NCBI GenBank assembly: GCA_002385735.1
Contig: DGEB01000035.1
Coordinates: forward strand, 1-33,548
DNA length: 33,548 nucleotides
Direction of reading: 5' to 3'
DNA from: Peptococcaceae bacterium UBA3937
GTDB lineage: Bacteria; Bacillota; Peptococcia; DRI-13; DTU073
A program made the translations under genes and the position numbers. Below the pieces are notes generated by a model. It was not told the DNA's origin. It ran no database searches and saw only the letters and a program-made list of their open reading frames with translations. This document shows, piece by piece, positions 14,828-23,411 of this stretch. Within the stretch, counting starts at the first letter, position 1. Each line of letters starts with the position of its first letter.

Positions 14828-16441
14828 ATGCAGTATTTACTTATCGGCATTATCTTTATCCTTGCCCTTTTTGCCATCCATTTTTCCAGTAAGCGGGGGA
14901 TACCTGCCTTATTGCTGTTTATTGTGCTTGGCATGACCTTTGGTGCGCTCGGTATTGAATTTCGTAATTTGGAGTTTTCCTATAACTTTTCTACTTTTGC
15001 CCTCATGGTCATCATGTTTTATGGGGGCTTCGGCACCAATTGGAATATGGCAAAGCCGGTGGCGAAAGAAGCGATTATCCTTAGTTCACTTGGCGTTGTG
15101 GTAACTGCCTTGCTCACCGGTTTGTTTTTGCATTATGCTTTAGGTATTAATTTGTTAGAAAGCATGTTGATTGGTTCTATTGTGGGTTCGACCGATTATG
15201 CCAGTGTATCCAATATCTTGCGTTCGAAAAACCTGAACTTGAAATACAACACAGCGCCGTTACTTGAGCTGGAAAGCGGCTCTAACGACCCTACTGCTTA
15301 TACAATGACGATGGTCTTCTTATCTTTAATTATCGGCTCGAAAGGGTCTGCTCCGATGATGATTTTATCCCAGATAACCCTTGGAGTTGCTTTGGGATTT
15401 ATCTTTGCTTATGTTATTGGAAAGTTATTAATAAAGCTTCCCATGGAAGCGGATGGACTTTATGCGGTTTTTATGGTTTCGGCGGTGCTTATTACATATT
15501 CGGCAACGGATTTTCTCGGCGGCAACGGTTATCTCGCCCTCTATATTTTGGGTATTTATCTTGGTAATATGGAATTCCGCGGTAAGCGCGATATTGTTTT
15601 CTTCTTTGACGGTTTTACCCAAATTATCCAGATCGGTCTGTTTTTCATCCTGGGTCTGTTATCGGATATTACAAGATTCGTTTATGCAATACCAATGGCC
15701 TTTGCTACCTTTGCCTTTATGGCCATCATTGCCCGTCCGGCAGCTGTTTATGGTCTCATGTTGCCCTTTCGTCTCAAACTCAATCAACTGAACATCATTT
15801 CCCTGGCGGGAATTCGTGGTGCTGCTGCGATTGCTTTTGCGATTATGGTTATAAGCAGCAATACAACTTTCTCCGTGGATATTTATCATATCGTCTTTGG
15901 GATCTGCGTGTTTTCTTCGCTGATTCAAGGGTCTTTAATGCCGCCGGCAGCAAAAAGGGGGGACATCTTGGATCCCCATGATACGGTTTTAAAGACCTTT
16001 AACTATTACCAAAACAAAGCGGCGATTGGTTTTTTGGAAACCAGAATTCACCCAGGTAGTAATTTAATCGGGAGAAAGGTAAAAGATTTGAACCTCGCCT
16101 TTAACTTTATCGTTGCGAAGATCGAGCGCAATGGTGAAACGATTGTCCCCAGGGGGCATGTAACGATAGAAGAAAATGACCTGATTGTCTTAGGTGGTAA
16201 AGTATACTTTGATAAAAGCGGACAAGATCTTATTGAATTCACCATTCCGAAAGGTCACCAATGGGCCAATAAAAACATCAAAGACTTAGACTTGCATGAT
16301 GACCGCTTAATCGTAATGGTACAGCGTGAAGACGGTGAGGTCGTTGTTCCAACCGGAGAAACTTTACTTTTAGAAGCGGATCAGGTCATTATGCTGAAAT
16401 TGGAGGGGCTCAACCCTTTGGCAAAAAACAAAGCCAGTTAA
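14828..16441 (+). CDS. Cation/proton antiporter of the NhaP2 (CPA1) type
   Basis: 537 residues from ATG 14828 (AAAGGA eight bases upstream); TTG 14807 overlaps that site. Residues 1-390 have about 12 membrane spans of the Na+/H+ exchanger fold, with SIVGSTDYASV and LELESGSNDPTAY, where the Asp pair of the ion site lies, and AGIRGAAAIAFAI. Residues about 400-535 are cytoplasmic, with one or two TrkA-C-like regulatory domains (DLNLAFNFIVAKIERNGE; GGKVYF; DRLIVMVQREDG). NhaP2/CvrA-type proteins exchange K+ (or Na+) for H+ under nucleotide control. A TATAAT at 14781-14786 is a possible -10. The hemerythrin-like and ATPase genes follow. Confidence 0.9.
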   Translation: MQYLLIGIIFILALFAIHFSSKRGIPALLLFIVLGMTFGALGIEFRNLEFSYNFSTFALMVIMFYGGFGTNWNMAKPVAKEAIILSSLGVVVTALLTGLFLHYALGINLLESMLIGSIVGSTDYASVSNILRSKNLNLKYNTAPLLELESGSNDPTAYTMTMVFLSLIIGSKGSAPMMILSQITLGVALGFIFAYVIGKLLIKLPMEADGLYAVFMVSAVLITYSATDFLGGNGYLALYILGIYLGNMEFRGKRDIVFFFDGFTQIIQIGLFFILGLLSDITRFVYAIPMAFATFAFMAIIARPAAVYGLMLPFRLKLNQLNIISLAGIRGAAAIAFAIMVISSNTTFSVDIYHIVFGICVFSSLIQGSLMPPAAKRGDILDPHDTVLKTFNYYQNKAAIGFLETRIHPGSNLIGRKVKDLNLAFNFIVAKIERNGETIVPRGHVTIEENDLIVLGGKVYFDKSGQDLIEFTIPKGHQWANKNIKDLDLHDDRLIVMVQREDGEVVVPTGETLLLEADQVIMLKLEGLNPLAKNKAS

Positions 16442-16538
16442 TTTTGGGAGCCGCAAAACGCGGATATTCAATGGATGATGATATCGTGAAAAAGACGTAA
16501 AGCGGTTATGATAAAAAGAAACAGAAGGGAGAAAAGTG

Positions 16539-16838
16539 ATGAGTAACTTAAGCTATAACGAGACGAAACAAAAGCATTTTCCCACATTAAAACAGTATGT
16601 GCCGATTGTGGAAAGAGTGCATGGCGGTACTCACCCGGAATTTCATACTATCCGCGAATTGTTTGATGCGATCGTGGAAAAAACAAAAGAAGCGGGGGAT
16701 ACAAAACCTGGATTAGATAAAGAGTTTGCCAGGCTGCGTGAAATAACCAATGATTACACAGTACCTGAAGACGTGTGCGAAAGCTATGCAGCGGTTTATA
16801 AGATGTTAGCTGAATTAGATCAGGCGTATCATGCTTAA
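16539..16838 (+). CDS. Small hemerythrin-like protein
   Basis: 99 residues from ATG 16539, with AAGGGAG nine bases upstream. The text FPTLKQYVPIVERVHGGTHPEFHTIRELFD (read as YVPIVERVHGGTHPEF, then TIRELFDAI) resembles the hemerythrin-like part of the di-iron repair proteins ScdA/YtfE, which read VxRVHGxxHPEL. Here the two helices end early and a full set of seven His/Glu ligands is not visible, so iron binding is uncertain. It precedes the P1B ATPase and the HMA protein and may act with them in metal handling. The function is unknown. Confidence 0.6.
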   Translation: MSNLSYNETKQKHFPTLKQYVPIVERVHGGTHPEFHTIRELFDAIVEKTKEAGDTKPGLDKEFARLREITNDYTVPEDVCESYAAVYKMLAELDQAYHA

Positions 16839-16935
16839 CAGGGGCGTTGAAACTCGCAGACCCATAGGTAAGAAAATTGTCCTACAATCGAAAAATTTAT
16901 TACTGATGGGATAAAAGATCGAGGAAGGTGAGAAT

Positions 16936-18789
16936 TTGCAGAGATTTATTCTGGGGAAGAAAAACCAGATCGCTTTGCTCGGCGCTGTTTTAATAGTCAT
17001 TGGCTTTACCGGCGAATTGGGCTTCCAAAACGAAGCAGTGGCAGTGTGGTCTTTTGCCATTGCTTCAATCATAGGGGTTCTTCCTATTGCCATTCAAGCC
17101 TATCAGGCCTTAAAGGTCAAAGTAGTCAGTATCGAAGTGTTAGTGACTATCGCTGTTATGGGAGCGTTTTTTATTAAAAATCTCGAAGAATCCGCTATTG
17201 TCACCTTCTTGTTCTTGTTTGGCGCTTTTCTGGAACAGCGAACCTTAAACAAGACCCGCTCCGCCATTAAAGAACTGACGGAAATGGCTCCGGAAAGCGC
17301 TTTAAAACAAATGGAAAACGGCGAATTTGCAGAAGTTGATGTGGATGAAGTTGATGTGGGCGATATTTTACTGGTGAAAACCGGCGCGAAGATTCCCGTT
17401 GATGGAACCGTGCTCTCCGGGGAAGGGTATATTAATGAAGCCAGTATCACCGGCGAATCGGTTACGGTTGCTAAAGAGAAGGGGTCAGGCGTATATGCCG
17501 GCACCATTTTGGAAAACGGAACGTTACAAATTGTGGCCGATCGTGTCGGTGAAGATACCACTTTTGGCAAAATTATTGAGTTGGTTGAAGAAGCACAGGA
17601 TTCAAAATCGGAAGCCGAACGCGTCATTGACCGCTTTTCCAAATACTACACTCCGGCCGTTTTGGTGTTCGCGATTGTTGTCTGGTTGTTCTCCCGGGAT
17701 ATTGAGCTGGCCATAACCTTATTAGTGCTTGGGTGTCCTGGTGCCCTGGTGATCGGTGTACCTGTTTCCAACGTTGCGGGAATTGGGAACGGGGCGCGGC
17801 ATGGTATTCTCTTAAAAGGCAGTGAAGTTATTGGCGATTTCAGTAAAGTTGATACCATTGTTTTTGACAAAACGGGCACACTGACCATCGGTAATCCCAA
17901 AGTAGCGGGCCAGGCATTCTACACCGAAAACGTCGAAGAAAGCTTAGCTTACCTGGCCAGCGTGGAAAAAGAATCAGACCATCCCTTAGCCGATGCCGTT
18001 GTAGAACACATTGGAGCCCCTCCATTATATCCGGTGGAAAAAACGGACGTGGTAAAGGGTGGCGGAATAATCGCTCATGCCAACGGGCACCGGGTAGTGG
18101 TCGGCAATGTTGCGCTAATGGAGCGGGAGAAAGTTCATATATCGGAAAAAGCCCGCGCCGATATTGCTCGTTTTGAAGAGAACGATAGCTCACTTGTTTT
18201 AACAGCCGTCGATGGCGACTTGAAGGTACTGATGGGGATCCGTGACCAGATTCGCCCGGGGGTCAAAGAAGTTCTACAAAAATTAAAAAGATTGGGGGTT
18301 AAGAATTTAGTGGTTCTCTCGGGAGATAACCAGGGAACCGTGGATCTGGTGGCGCGTGAACTAGGGCTAACGGAAGCACACGGTCATATGTTACCGGAAG
18401 ATAAGTCAGCATATATTGAAGAGTTGATCGCAAAAGGACATATTGTGGCTTTTGTTGGGGACGGCGTAAATGACAGCCCTTCCCTTGCCCTGGCTCAAAT
18501 CGGTATTGCGATGGGTGGCGGTACTGATGTGGCCATTGAAACCTCGGATGTGGTTCTGATGAATTCGGATTTAAGCCGTTTGCCCCATGCACTGGGTTTA
18601 ACAAAAGCAACTGCGAACAATATGCGCCAGAATATTTTTATTGCCGTAGGTGTTGTGTTAGTCCTGCTGGCCAGTGTATTTTTAAGTGAATGGATGAACA
18701 TGTCGATAGGCATGCTTGCCCACGAAGCAAGCATATTAGTGGTAATTTTAAACGGAATGCGGCTTCTCCGTTTCAAATTAAGATATTAA
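16936..18789 (+). CDS. P1B-type metal-transporting ATPase with a CPG motif
   Basis: 617 residues, start TTG 16936 after GAGGAAGGTGAG. All core P-type parts are present: TGES (172-175), the phosphorylated DKTGT (311-315), the ESDHPLAD locus and GDGVNDSPSL. The membrane metal motif is CPG (267-269, VLGCPGALVIG), not CPC, CPS or SPC. The last helices have MLAHEASILVVILNGMRL, a His-Glu pair that recalls the P1B-4 group (Co/Fe) more than Cu or Zn pumps. There is no N-terminal metal domain; a separate HMA protein follows 17 bases after the stop. Export of Fe(II), Zn, Cd or Co is possible; the metal is not settled by sequence. Confidence 0.88.
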   Translation: MQRFILGKKNQIALLGAVLIVIGFTGELGFQNEAVAVWSFAIASIIGVLPIAIQAYQALKVKVVSIEVLVTIAVMGAFFIKNLEESAIVTFLFLFGAFLEQRTLNKTRSAIKELTEMAPESALKQMENGEFAEVDVDEVDVGDILLVKTGAKIPVDGTVLSGEGYINEASITGESVTVAKEKGSGVYAGTILENGTLQIVADRVGEDTTFGKIIELVEEAQDSKSEAERVIDRFSKYYTPAVLVFAIVVWLFSRDIELAITLLVLGCPGALVIGVPVSNVAGIGNGARHGILLKGSEVIGDFSKVDTIVFDKTGTLTIGNPKVAGQAFYTENVEESLAYLASVEKESDHPLADAVVEHIGAPPLYPVEKTDVVKGGGIIAHANGHRVVVGNVALMEREKVHISEKARADIARFEENDSSLVLTAVDGDLKVLMGIRDQIRPGVKEVLQKLKRLGVKNLVVLSGDNQGTVDLVARELGLTEAHGHMLPEDKSAYIEELIAKGHIVAFVGDGVNDSPSLALAQIGIAMGGGTDVAIETSDVVLMNSDLSRLPHALGLTKATANNMRQNIFIAVGVVLVLLASVFLSEWMNMSIGMLAHEASILVVILNGMRLLRFKLRY

Positions 18790-18806
18790 AAGAAGGAGCG
18801 ATGAAA

Positions 18807-19034
18807 ATGCCTAAAGCAACGATCCAGTTGGAAACATTAATTTGCCCCTCATGTGTGCAAAAGATTGAAAACGCTACAAAATCTATGGACGGTGTGGACA
18901 AAGATAGTGTAAAGGTACTGTTTAACTCCAGTAAAGTAAAATTTGACTTTGATAAAGAGAAGGTATCCGTGGCCGACGTGGAGAAGGCCATCACTGCCTT
19001 AGGCTATGTGGTGATAAAATCGCAGGTAAAATAA
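18807..19034 (+). CDS. HMA-domain metallochaperone
   Basis: 75 residues from ATG 18807 (AAGGAG eight bases upstream); ATG 18801 is too close to that site. It is one heavy-metal-associated domain with the metal loop ICPSCVQKIE (CxxC) and the usual beta-alpha-beta text (VDKDSVKVLFNSSKVKFDF, then ADVEKAITALGYVV). The position right after a P1B ATPase that lacks its own HMA domain suggests it delivers metal to that pump, or acts as its detached sensor domain. A terminator follows at 19109. Confidence 0.92.
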   Translation: MPKATIQLETLICPSCVQKIENATKSMDGVDKDSVKVLFNSSKVKFDFDKEKVSVADVEKAITALGYVVIKSQVK

Positions 19035-19108
19035 ATGAATTCTTATACGGCGGATGCAAGATACGCGTATCCTATTTGGTGATTTGCCGGAAGATGAAGA
19101 AGCGTGAA

Positions 19109-19146
19109 GAAAATACCCATATTATAAAAGCATGGGTATTTTCGTT
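19109..19146 (+). terminator. Terminator after the HMA gene
   Basis: GAAAATACCCAT (19109-19120) pairs perfectly with ATGGGTATTTTC (19132-19143). The right arm contains the T-run, and the next gene starts 22 bases later. Confidence 0.75.
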
Positions 19147-19167
19147 ATTTCGGAAGGGGGAGCAAAG

Positions 19168-20130
19168 ATGAAAAAACGAAACATCAACAAAAGAATCTGT
19201 TGCTTTGTGCTGATGTTGCTTTTGTTGACCTTAAGCAGCGTCGCCTGTAAGAAAGGAGAGCCGGCCGCCACGACCGCCGATTCCGCCGTAACCGGGGAAA
19301 ACCAGGCCGGGTCTGGAAACGAGGCGAACAAAGCCGGGGGAAGCGCTTATGCGGATGTCTATCAGGTCTATATAGAGGAGGCCAGGCAAAAGGTAGCCGA
19401 AATCACCATTGACGAGGAAATCCTCGACGAAATGGGGATGCTGGGGAAAGAGGAAGCCATAATTAAGGACAAAACGAAGTTGGCTTTTGATTTAAGCGAT
19501 TTGGACCATAACGGTACTCCGGAATTAATCATGTTTAAAAAATACTATTTCCCCAATGAATATAGTTTGTCGAAAGAAAAAATCGCGGCGGCTTTGGAAG
19601 TAAGGATTATTACCTCTGCCCACGGAGCTGCCGAGGAAATCTTCCGTTATGCATTTTACGACGTGGATGATTTAATTGGGTTTAGCCCGGTCGCATGCCT
19701 CCAGTATTGTATGGACAAGGAAACCGGGGACAAGTTTATCCTCCGGGGAGGCATCATGTCCAATAACCATGGTGACAATTCCTTTTATTATATTGCCTTA
19801 GAACTTCAGGATGGCCAGGTTGTGGAAGAGGAGCTCTTTAGATTGTATGAGGCGCACGCCTATGCCTATATGGATGACCCTAACGCCGAGCATATTTACA
19901 AACATAAGGGAGAGGAAGTTTCGAAAGAAGCCATTGAACAAGCTTTAACCGATTTTGAAAAGTCCTTTGAAAGAATCGACATCTTTAATTACAAAATCAA
20001 TAGGGCAGATCCTTTAGTGAACCTGCTGGACACTCAGGATTATGGGCGGAATGCGGAGCCCCTAGATGAAGAAAGGATGGCCAAAATCCTAAGTGGCAAG
20101 GACAATTTAACAAGCTTAGCGGGGGCATAA
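19168..20130 (+). CDS. Lipoprotein of unknown function
   Basis: 320 residues from ATG 19168 with GGAAGGGGGAGC upstream. A lipoprotein signal (MKKRNINKRICCFVLMLLLL, then lipobox LSSVAC with Cys29 or so) is followed by a Gly/Ala/Thr-rich spacer, so it is anchored outside the membrane. The body contains FDLSDLDHNGTPELIMFK, the Asp-rich loop of an EF-hand/dockerin-like calcium site seen in many clostridial lipoproteins that 'measure' output variables. No enzyme motif was seen. It sits alone between two terminators. Confidence 0.75.
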   Translation: MKKRNINKRICCFVLMLLLLTLSSVACKKGEPAATTADSAVTGENQAGSGNEANKAGGSAYADVYQVYIEEARQKVAEITIDEEILDEMGMLGKEEAIIKDKTKLAFDLSDLDHNGTPELIMFKKYYFPNEYSLSKEKIAAALEVRIITSAHGAAEEIFRYAFYDVDDLIGFSPVACLQYCMDKETGDKFILRGGIMSNNHGDNSFYYIALELQDGQVVEEELFRLYEAHAYAYMDDPNAEHIYKHKGEEVSKEAIEQALTDFEKSFERIDIFNYKINRADPLVNLLDTQDYGRNAEPLDEERMAKILSGKDNLTSLAGA

Positions 20131-20169
20131 GGCCTCTTAAGGTTTGTCCTTTTTAGTAAAGAAATAGTG

Positions 20170-20217
20170 CGGTCCCGGGCCCAGCACAAAGAGGTCGGGA
20201 CCGGCTTTTGTTTTTTC
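20170..20217 (+). terminator. Terminator after the lipoprotein gene
   Basis: CGGTCCCG (20170-20177) pairs with CGGGACCG (20196-20203), followed by GCTTTTGTTTTTTC. The loop is long (18 bases). A TATAAT at 20241-20246 just downstream is a possible -10 for the uracil-DNA glycosylase gene. Confidence 0.75.
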
Positions 20218-20322
20218 TTAAAATTAGTCCCGACCTGGTGTATAATTATATAAATATGAGAAAGACAGGATTTTGTCTATGGAATGGACAATTTGGCGGG
20301 TAAATTATTGGATAAGGATGGG

Positions 20323-21003
20323 ATGAAATTGGTCAAGCTGGATAACGACTGGGATGAGCTGTTGAAGGAAGAATTTCAAAAGCCCTATTATTTAGAATTA
20401 AGGCAATTTCTTATCAAGGAGTACCGGACCAAAACCATCTATCCCGACATGTACAAGATTTACGAAGCTTTAAAGCTAACGTCCTACCAGGATACGAAAG
20501 TGGTCATTTTAGGGCAGGACCCTTACCACGGCGTAAACCAGGCCCACGGGCTGGCCTTTTCCGTGCAGAAAGAAGTGGCCATTCCGCCGTCGCTGCTAAA
20601 TATTTATAAGGAACTGTCCGAGGACCTGGGCTGTTATATCCCCAACAACGGCTATCTGGTTCCCTGGGCCCGGCAAGGCGTGCTGCTTTTAAACACAAGC
20701 CTGACGGTGATCGCCAACTGGCCCAATTCCCACCGCAACAAGGGCTGGGAAATCCTCACGGATACCATTATTCAGCTTTTGAACGAGAAAGATGCTCCGG
20801 TGGTGTACTTGCTGTGGGGAAGGAACGCCAAAGAAAAGGTCATATACCTGACCAACCCCAGGCAGTTGGTGTTAACGGCGGCCCATCCGAGCCCCTTTTC
20901 GGCCAACAAAGGCTTTTTCGGCTGCCGGCATTTTTCCAGGGCAAACCGGTTCTTAAGGGAAAACGGGTTAAAAGAAATCGACTGGCAGATTCCGAACATC
21001 TAA
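20323..21003 (+). CDS. ung: Uracil-DNA glycosylase, family 1
   Basis: 226 residues from ATG 20323, which matches the usual 220-230; ATG 20284 would give 239 residues without a ribosome site. The enzyme removes uracil from DNA, starting base-excision repair. Key motifs: GQDPYHG with catalytic Asp66 (64-70), the VLLLNTSLTV strand, and the DNA-intercalation loop HPSPFSANKGFFGCRHFS near the end. The exonuclease III at 8130 would act on the abasic sites it makes. It stands alone, with a desulfoferrodoxin gene downstream behind its own promoter. Confidence 0.95.
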   Translation: MKLVKLDNDWDELLKEEFQKPYYLELRQFLIKEYRTKTIYPDMYKIYEALKLTSYQDTKVVILGQDPYHGVNQAHGLAFSVQKEVAIPPSLLNIYKELSEDLGCYIPNNGYLVPWARQGVLLLNTSLTVIANWPNSHRNKGWEILTDTIIQLLNEKDAPVVYLLWGRNAKEKVIYLTNPRQLVLTAAHPSPFSANKGFFGCRHFSRANRFLRENGLKEIDWQIPNI

Positions 21004-21076
21004 TGCAGTGGAGGGGGCACTCGGTTGTCTTCGGGACCGGTTATTTCGTTTGCGGAAAAGCAGGGAAAGCAAAGTG

Positions 21077-21085
21077 TGGTATAAT
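21077..21085 (+). promoter_or_regulatory. Extended -10 promoter of the desulfoferrodoxin gene
   Basis: TGGTATAAT (21077-21085) is a consensus extended -10 (TGn plus TATAAT). No good -35 is needed in this class and none was seen. The start codon lies 70 bases downstream. Confidence 0.6.
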
Positions 21086-21154
21086 GAAAAGTAATGTAAA
21101 AGTAAAAACTTGATAAACGGAATACAAAAAATTATTAAAAAGGGGGAATCAGGA

Positions 21155-21550
21155 GTGAAGAAGGATCATCAAAGGTTTTATTATTGCAAACATTGCGGGA
21201 ATCTAATCGGTTTCATCCACAATAGCGGGGTGCCTATTATCTGCTGCGGCGAAGAAATGACCTTACTTGAGGCTAATACCACCGACGCTTCGGTGGAAAA
21301 ACATGTGCCTGTGATTAAGGTTGACGGGAACAAGGTTACAGTGGAGATTGGCTCCACTCCTCATCCGATGATCGAACAGCATTATATTCAATGGATTTAT
21401 ATTCAGACGGAAAAAGGCGGCCAGCGGAAGATTCTCACTCCTAACGACCCACCGCGGGCGGAGTTCATGCTCACTGATGATGACAAGTTGGAAATCGCTT
21501 TTGAATATTGTAATTTGCACGGGCTTTGGAAAGCCGATTATGAAGGCTAA
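21155..21550 (+). CDS. dfx: Desulfoferrodoxin (superoxide reductase)
   Basis: 131 residues, GTG 21155 with AAAGGGGG eight bases upstream. It reduces superoxide to hydrogen peroxide without making oxygen. The N-terminal desulforedoxin domain has the four-Cys iron site (Cys11, Cys14, Cys30, Cys31: CKHCGN and CCGEEM). The catalytic domain has all ligands: His50 (EKHVPVI, with the key Lys49), His70, His76 (HPMIEQHYIQWI), Cys119 and His122 (CNLHGLW). It is a two-iron (class I type) enzyme. Electrons probably come from the rubredoxin at 13887, and the peroxide goes to rubrerythrin. Confidence 0.95.
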   Translation: MKKDHQRFYYCKHCGNLIGFIHNSGVPIICCGEEMTLLEANTTDASVEKHVPVIKVDGNKVTVEIGSTPHPMIEQHYIQWIYIQTEKGGQRKILTPNDPPRAEFMLTDDDKLEIAFEYCNLHGLWKADYEG

Positions 21551-21602
21551 CCGGCAGCGGGTAACATAAGGACAACAATTAAATGCATCAAGCAGAAACA
21601 GA

Positions 21603-21635
21603 AAGCTCCTCCACTTCAAGAAGATGGAGGAGCTT
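21603..21635. terminator. Hairpin between convergent genes
   Basis: AAGCTCCTCCA (21603-21613) pairs with TGGAGGAGCTT (21625-21635). There is no long T-run on either strand, but the place, between dfx and the convergent AraC gene, fits a terminator. Confidence 0.55.
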
Positions 21636-21672
21636 CACGTTGTCCGGCAGTATTAAAGGTTGTTATCGTTTT

Positions 21673-22542
21673 TTACCGTTTTTTTCGCACAGGAATCCAG
21701 ATTTCACTATAGGCGTAATCCTTTTTCTGTTCATCCATTTTCGTAAAGGAAAAGGTAGGGGCATCGATTACCTCGTAATCAGAAGAAGGCAGCCATTCGG
21801 AATAGATTCTGGCCATGGTGTTTTGCAAGGTGGCAGGGAAAGGCCCTTCGTTCGGGAATACCGCCCAGGTACCTGCTGCTAGCGGCACTTTTTCCAGGCG
21901 CTCGCTTACTTCGTTCTTGGTGGTCAAAACACCGATCAGGTGAGTCAATTCCCCTTCTTCCTTTAAGAATTTGGCGTCGGCATCATAGGACGCATTGACA
22001 ATTTCGTAAGGCTCGATGTCCTGCAGGGCGTGCATCTCATTTTTCTGCTCGTCGGTAATGCTCATGGCCAGCTTCACAATCTCGTTATTTACGCCTTCAA
22101 ATTGCATCGGGACCCGCTTGCTTACCCCGACTAAATTAAACGCCGGTTTTTCTTCAATTCGATATTCCATTGGAATTCCTCCTTTGACGGTTATGATGAA
22201 AGATAGTTTGGGAAAAGATTTACTGGTGCCTTTTTTGGCTACGTCCGAGGGTAAAAACCCACTCCATTTTTTAAAGGCTCGCGTAAAGCCGTCGATGGAG
22301 CGATAGCCATATTTAAAAGCAACATCGGTTACTTTTTCTCCACGGAGCAAATCCTGATTTGCTTCGGACAGCTTCCGGTTTTTGATATATTCGTTGAGCG
22401 TCATGCCGGTCAGATAAAAGAAGATCTTTCTAAAATGATAGTCGGAAACCCCGGCGCATTCGGCAATTACTTCAGGGGGTAGGGCCTCCTCGGTTAAATG
22501 CTCTTCAATATAGTCAATGACCCGATTTAAACCTTCTAGCAT
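21673..22542 (-). CDS. AraC-family regulator with GyrI-like effector domain
   Basis: 289 residues. The N-terminal AraC domain (1-105) has PPEVIAECAGVSDYHFRKIFF and KVTDVAFKYGYRSIDGFTRAFKKWSG; residues about 125-289 form a GyrI-like (AraC-E, Rob/BmrR C-terminal type) domain with YRIEEKPAFNLVGVSKRVP, PVPLAAGTWAVFP-like text (VPLAAGTWAVFPNEGP) and ends YAYSEIWIPVRKK. Such proteins bind small, often cationic, drugs and activate export or detoxifying genes. A target gene is not obvious nearby. The ribosome site GAAAGGAGG lies upstream on the minus strand. 22543-22832 shows A/T-rich DNA and no gene. Confidence 0.9.
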   Translation of the reverse strand: MLEGLNRVIDYIEEHLTEEALPPEVIAECAGVSDYHFRKIFFYLTGMTLNEYIKNRKLSEANQDLLRGEKVTDVAFKYGYRSIDGFTRAFKKWSGFLPSDVAKKGTSKSFPKLSFIITVKGGIPMEYRIEEKPAFNLVGVSKRVPMQFEGVNNEIVKLAMSITDEQKNEMHALQDIEPYEIVNASYDADAKFLKEEGELTHLIGVLTTKNEVSERLEKVPLAAGTWAVFPNEGPFPATLQNTMARIYSEWLPSSDYEVIDAPTFSFTKMDEQKKDYAYSEIWIPVRKKR

Positions 22543-22832
22543 TTTCGCCCTCCTTTCATATCTTCATGATACCAAAGCTGTTTTTTTTCTGCTCGACTTT
22601 TTTCGTACAATTATTATCGAACTGGCAAGAGAAAGCAAATTCTATGATTAATAGAAGGGAGAAGGGTTTTATAGCCTGTAGATAAAAAAGGTGCAGGAAA
22701 AGGAAAAACAAAAAAAGAATTCTAAAGGGAACATACTAACTACAAAGATGTTTGAAGACTAACCATGTATGCTAATATGTATGTATGCTGATTACAAATT
22801 GTCGGTAGTTGAAAAGAAGGGTTGTTGGACCA

Positions 22833-23240
22833 ATGAAGGATGTTGCGGCAGCAGTCATTCTGCAAAACGGGAAGGTTCTCCTTGCCCGCCGGGCCCCGGG
22901 CGAAAACTGGGCTGGGGGCTGGGAGTTTCCGGGCGGCAAAGTCGAGCCGGGGGAAACCCCCAAGCAGTGTTTACAGCGGGAACTGCAGGAGGAATTTGGG
23001 GTTGATGCGTTGATTAAAGAATTTATCGCGGAAAGTGTCTATGAATATGCAAACGGTTCCATTCGCCTGTTGGCTTATGGGGCGGAGCTTGTGGCCGGAG
23101 AGATCACACTGCGTGTCCATGATAAATACGCCTGGGTCGAGCTTGATGATTTACTGGCGTATGATCTGTTACCGGCCGATATTCCGATTGCGTTGAAGCT
23201 GCAGAAAATACGGAGTGAAGGCTTTCTTTGTCATGACTGA
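22833..23240 (+). CDS. MutT-like Nudix hydrolase (8-oxo-dGTP diphosphatase type)
   Basis: 135 residues from ATG 22833; TTG 22809 is an alternative and neither has a perfect ribosome site. The Nudix box is complete (35-57: GKVEPGETPKQCLQRELQEE, then FGV), with the MutT-type opening VAAAVILQNGKVLLARRAPG and WEFPGGK. MutT-type enzymes hydrolyse 8-oxo-dGTP before it enters DNA; the length and the WEFPGGK motif support this group, but other nucleotide substrates are possible. It stands alone between the divergent AraC gene and the second lipoprotein. Confidence 0.88.
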   Translation: MKDVAAAVILQNGKVLLARRAPGENWAGGWEFPGGKVEPGETPKQCLQRELQEEFGVDALIKEFIAESVYEYANGSIRLLAYGAELVAGEITLRVHDKYAWVELDDLLAYDLLPADIPIALKLQKIRSEGFLCHD

Positions 23241-23411
23241 CAATAAAAATTCTGTTTTTCTTAATAATATTTTTATTTTTTAAAGGATTTTTTGAGAGCG
23301 GCAAGAATTTTTACATATGTAAGGAAACATTTTTGAGAAGCATAATAGATGAAAAAGGACAAAGATGGGTAAAACATTGATTAGAAAACAGGGAAGGAGC
23401 AGAGTAGTATA

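Noticed and set aside
22740..22800. Repeated TATGTATG-type words as a repeat array or operator
   Set aside because: The words are short and irregular in A/T-rich DNA; there is no convincing array.
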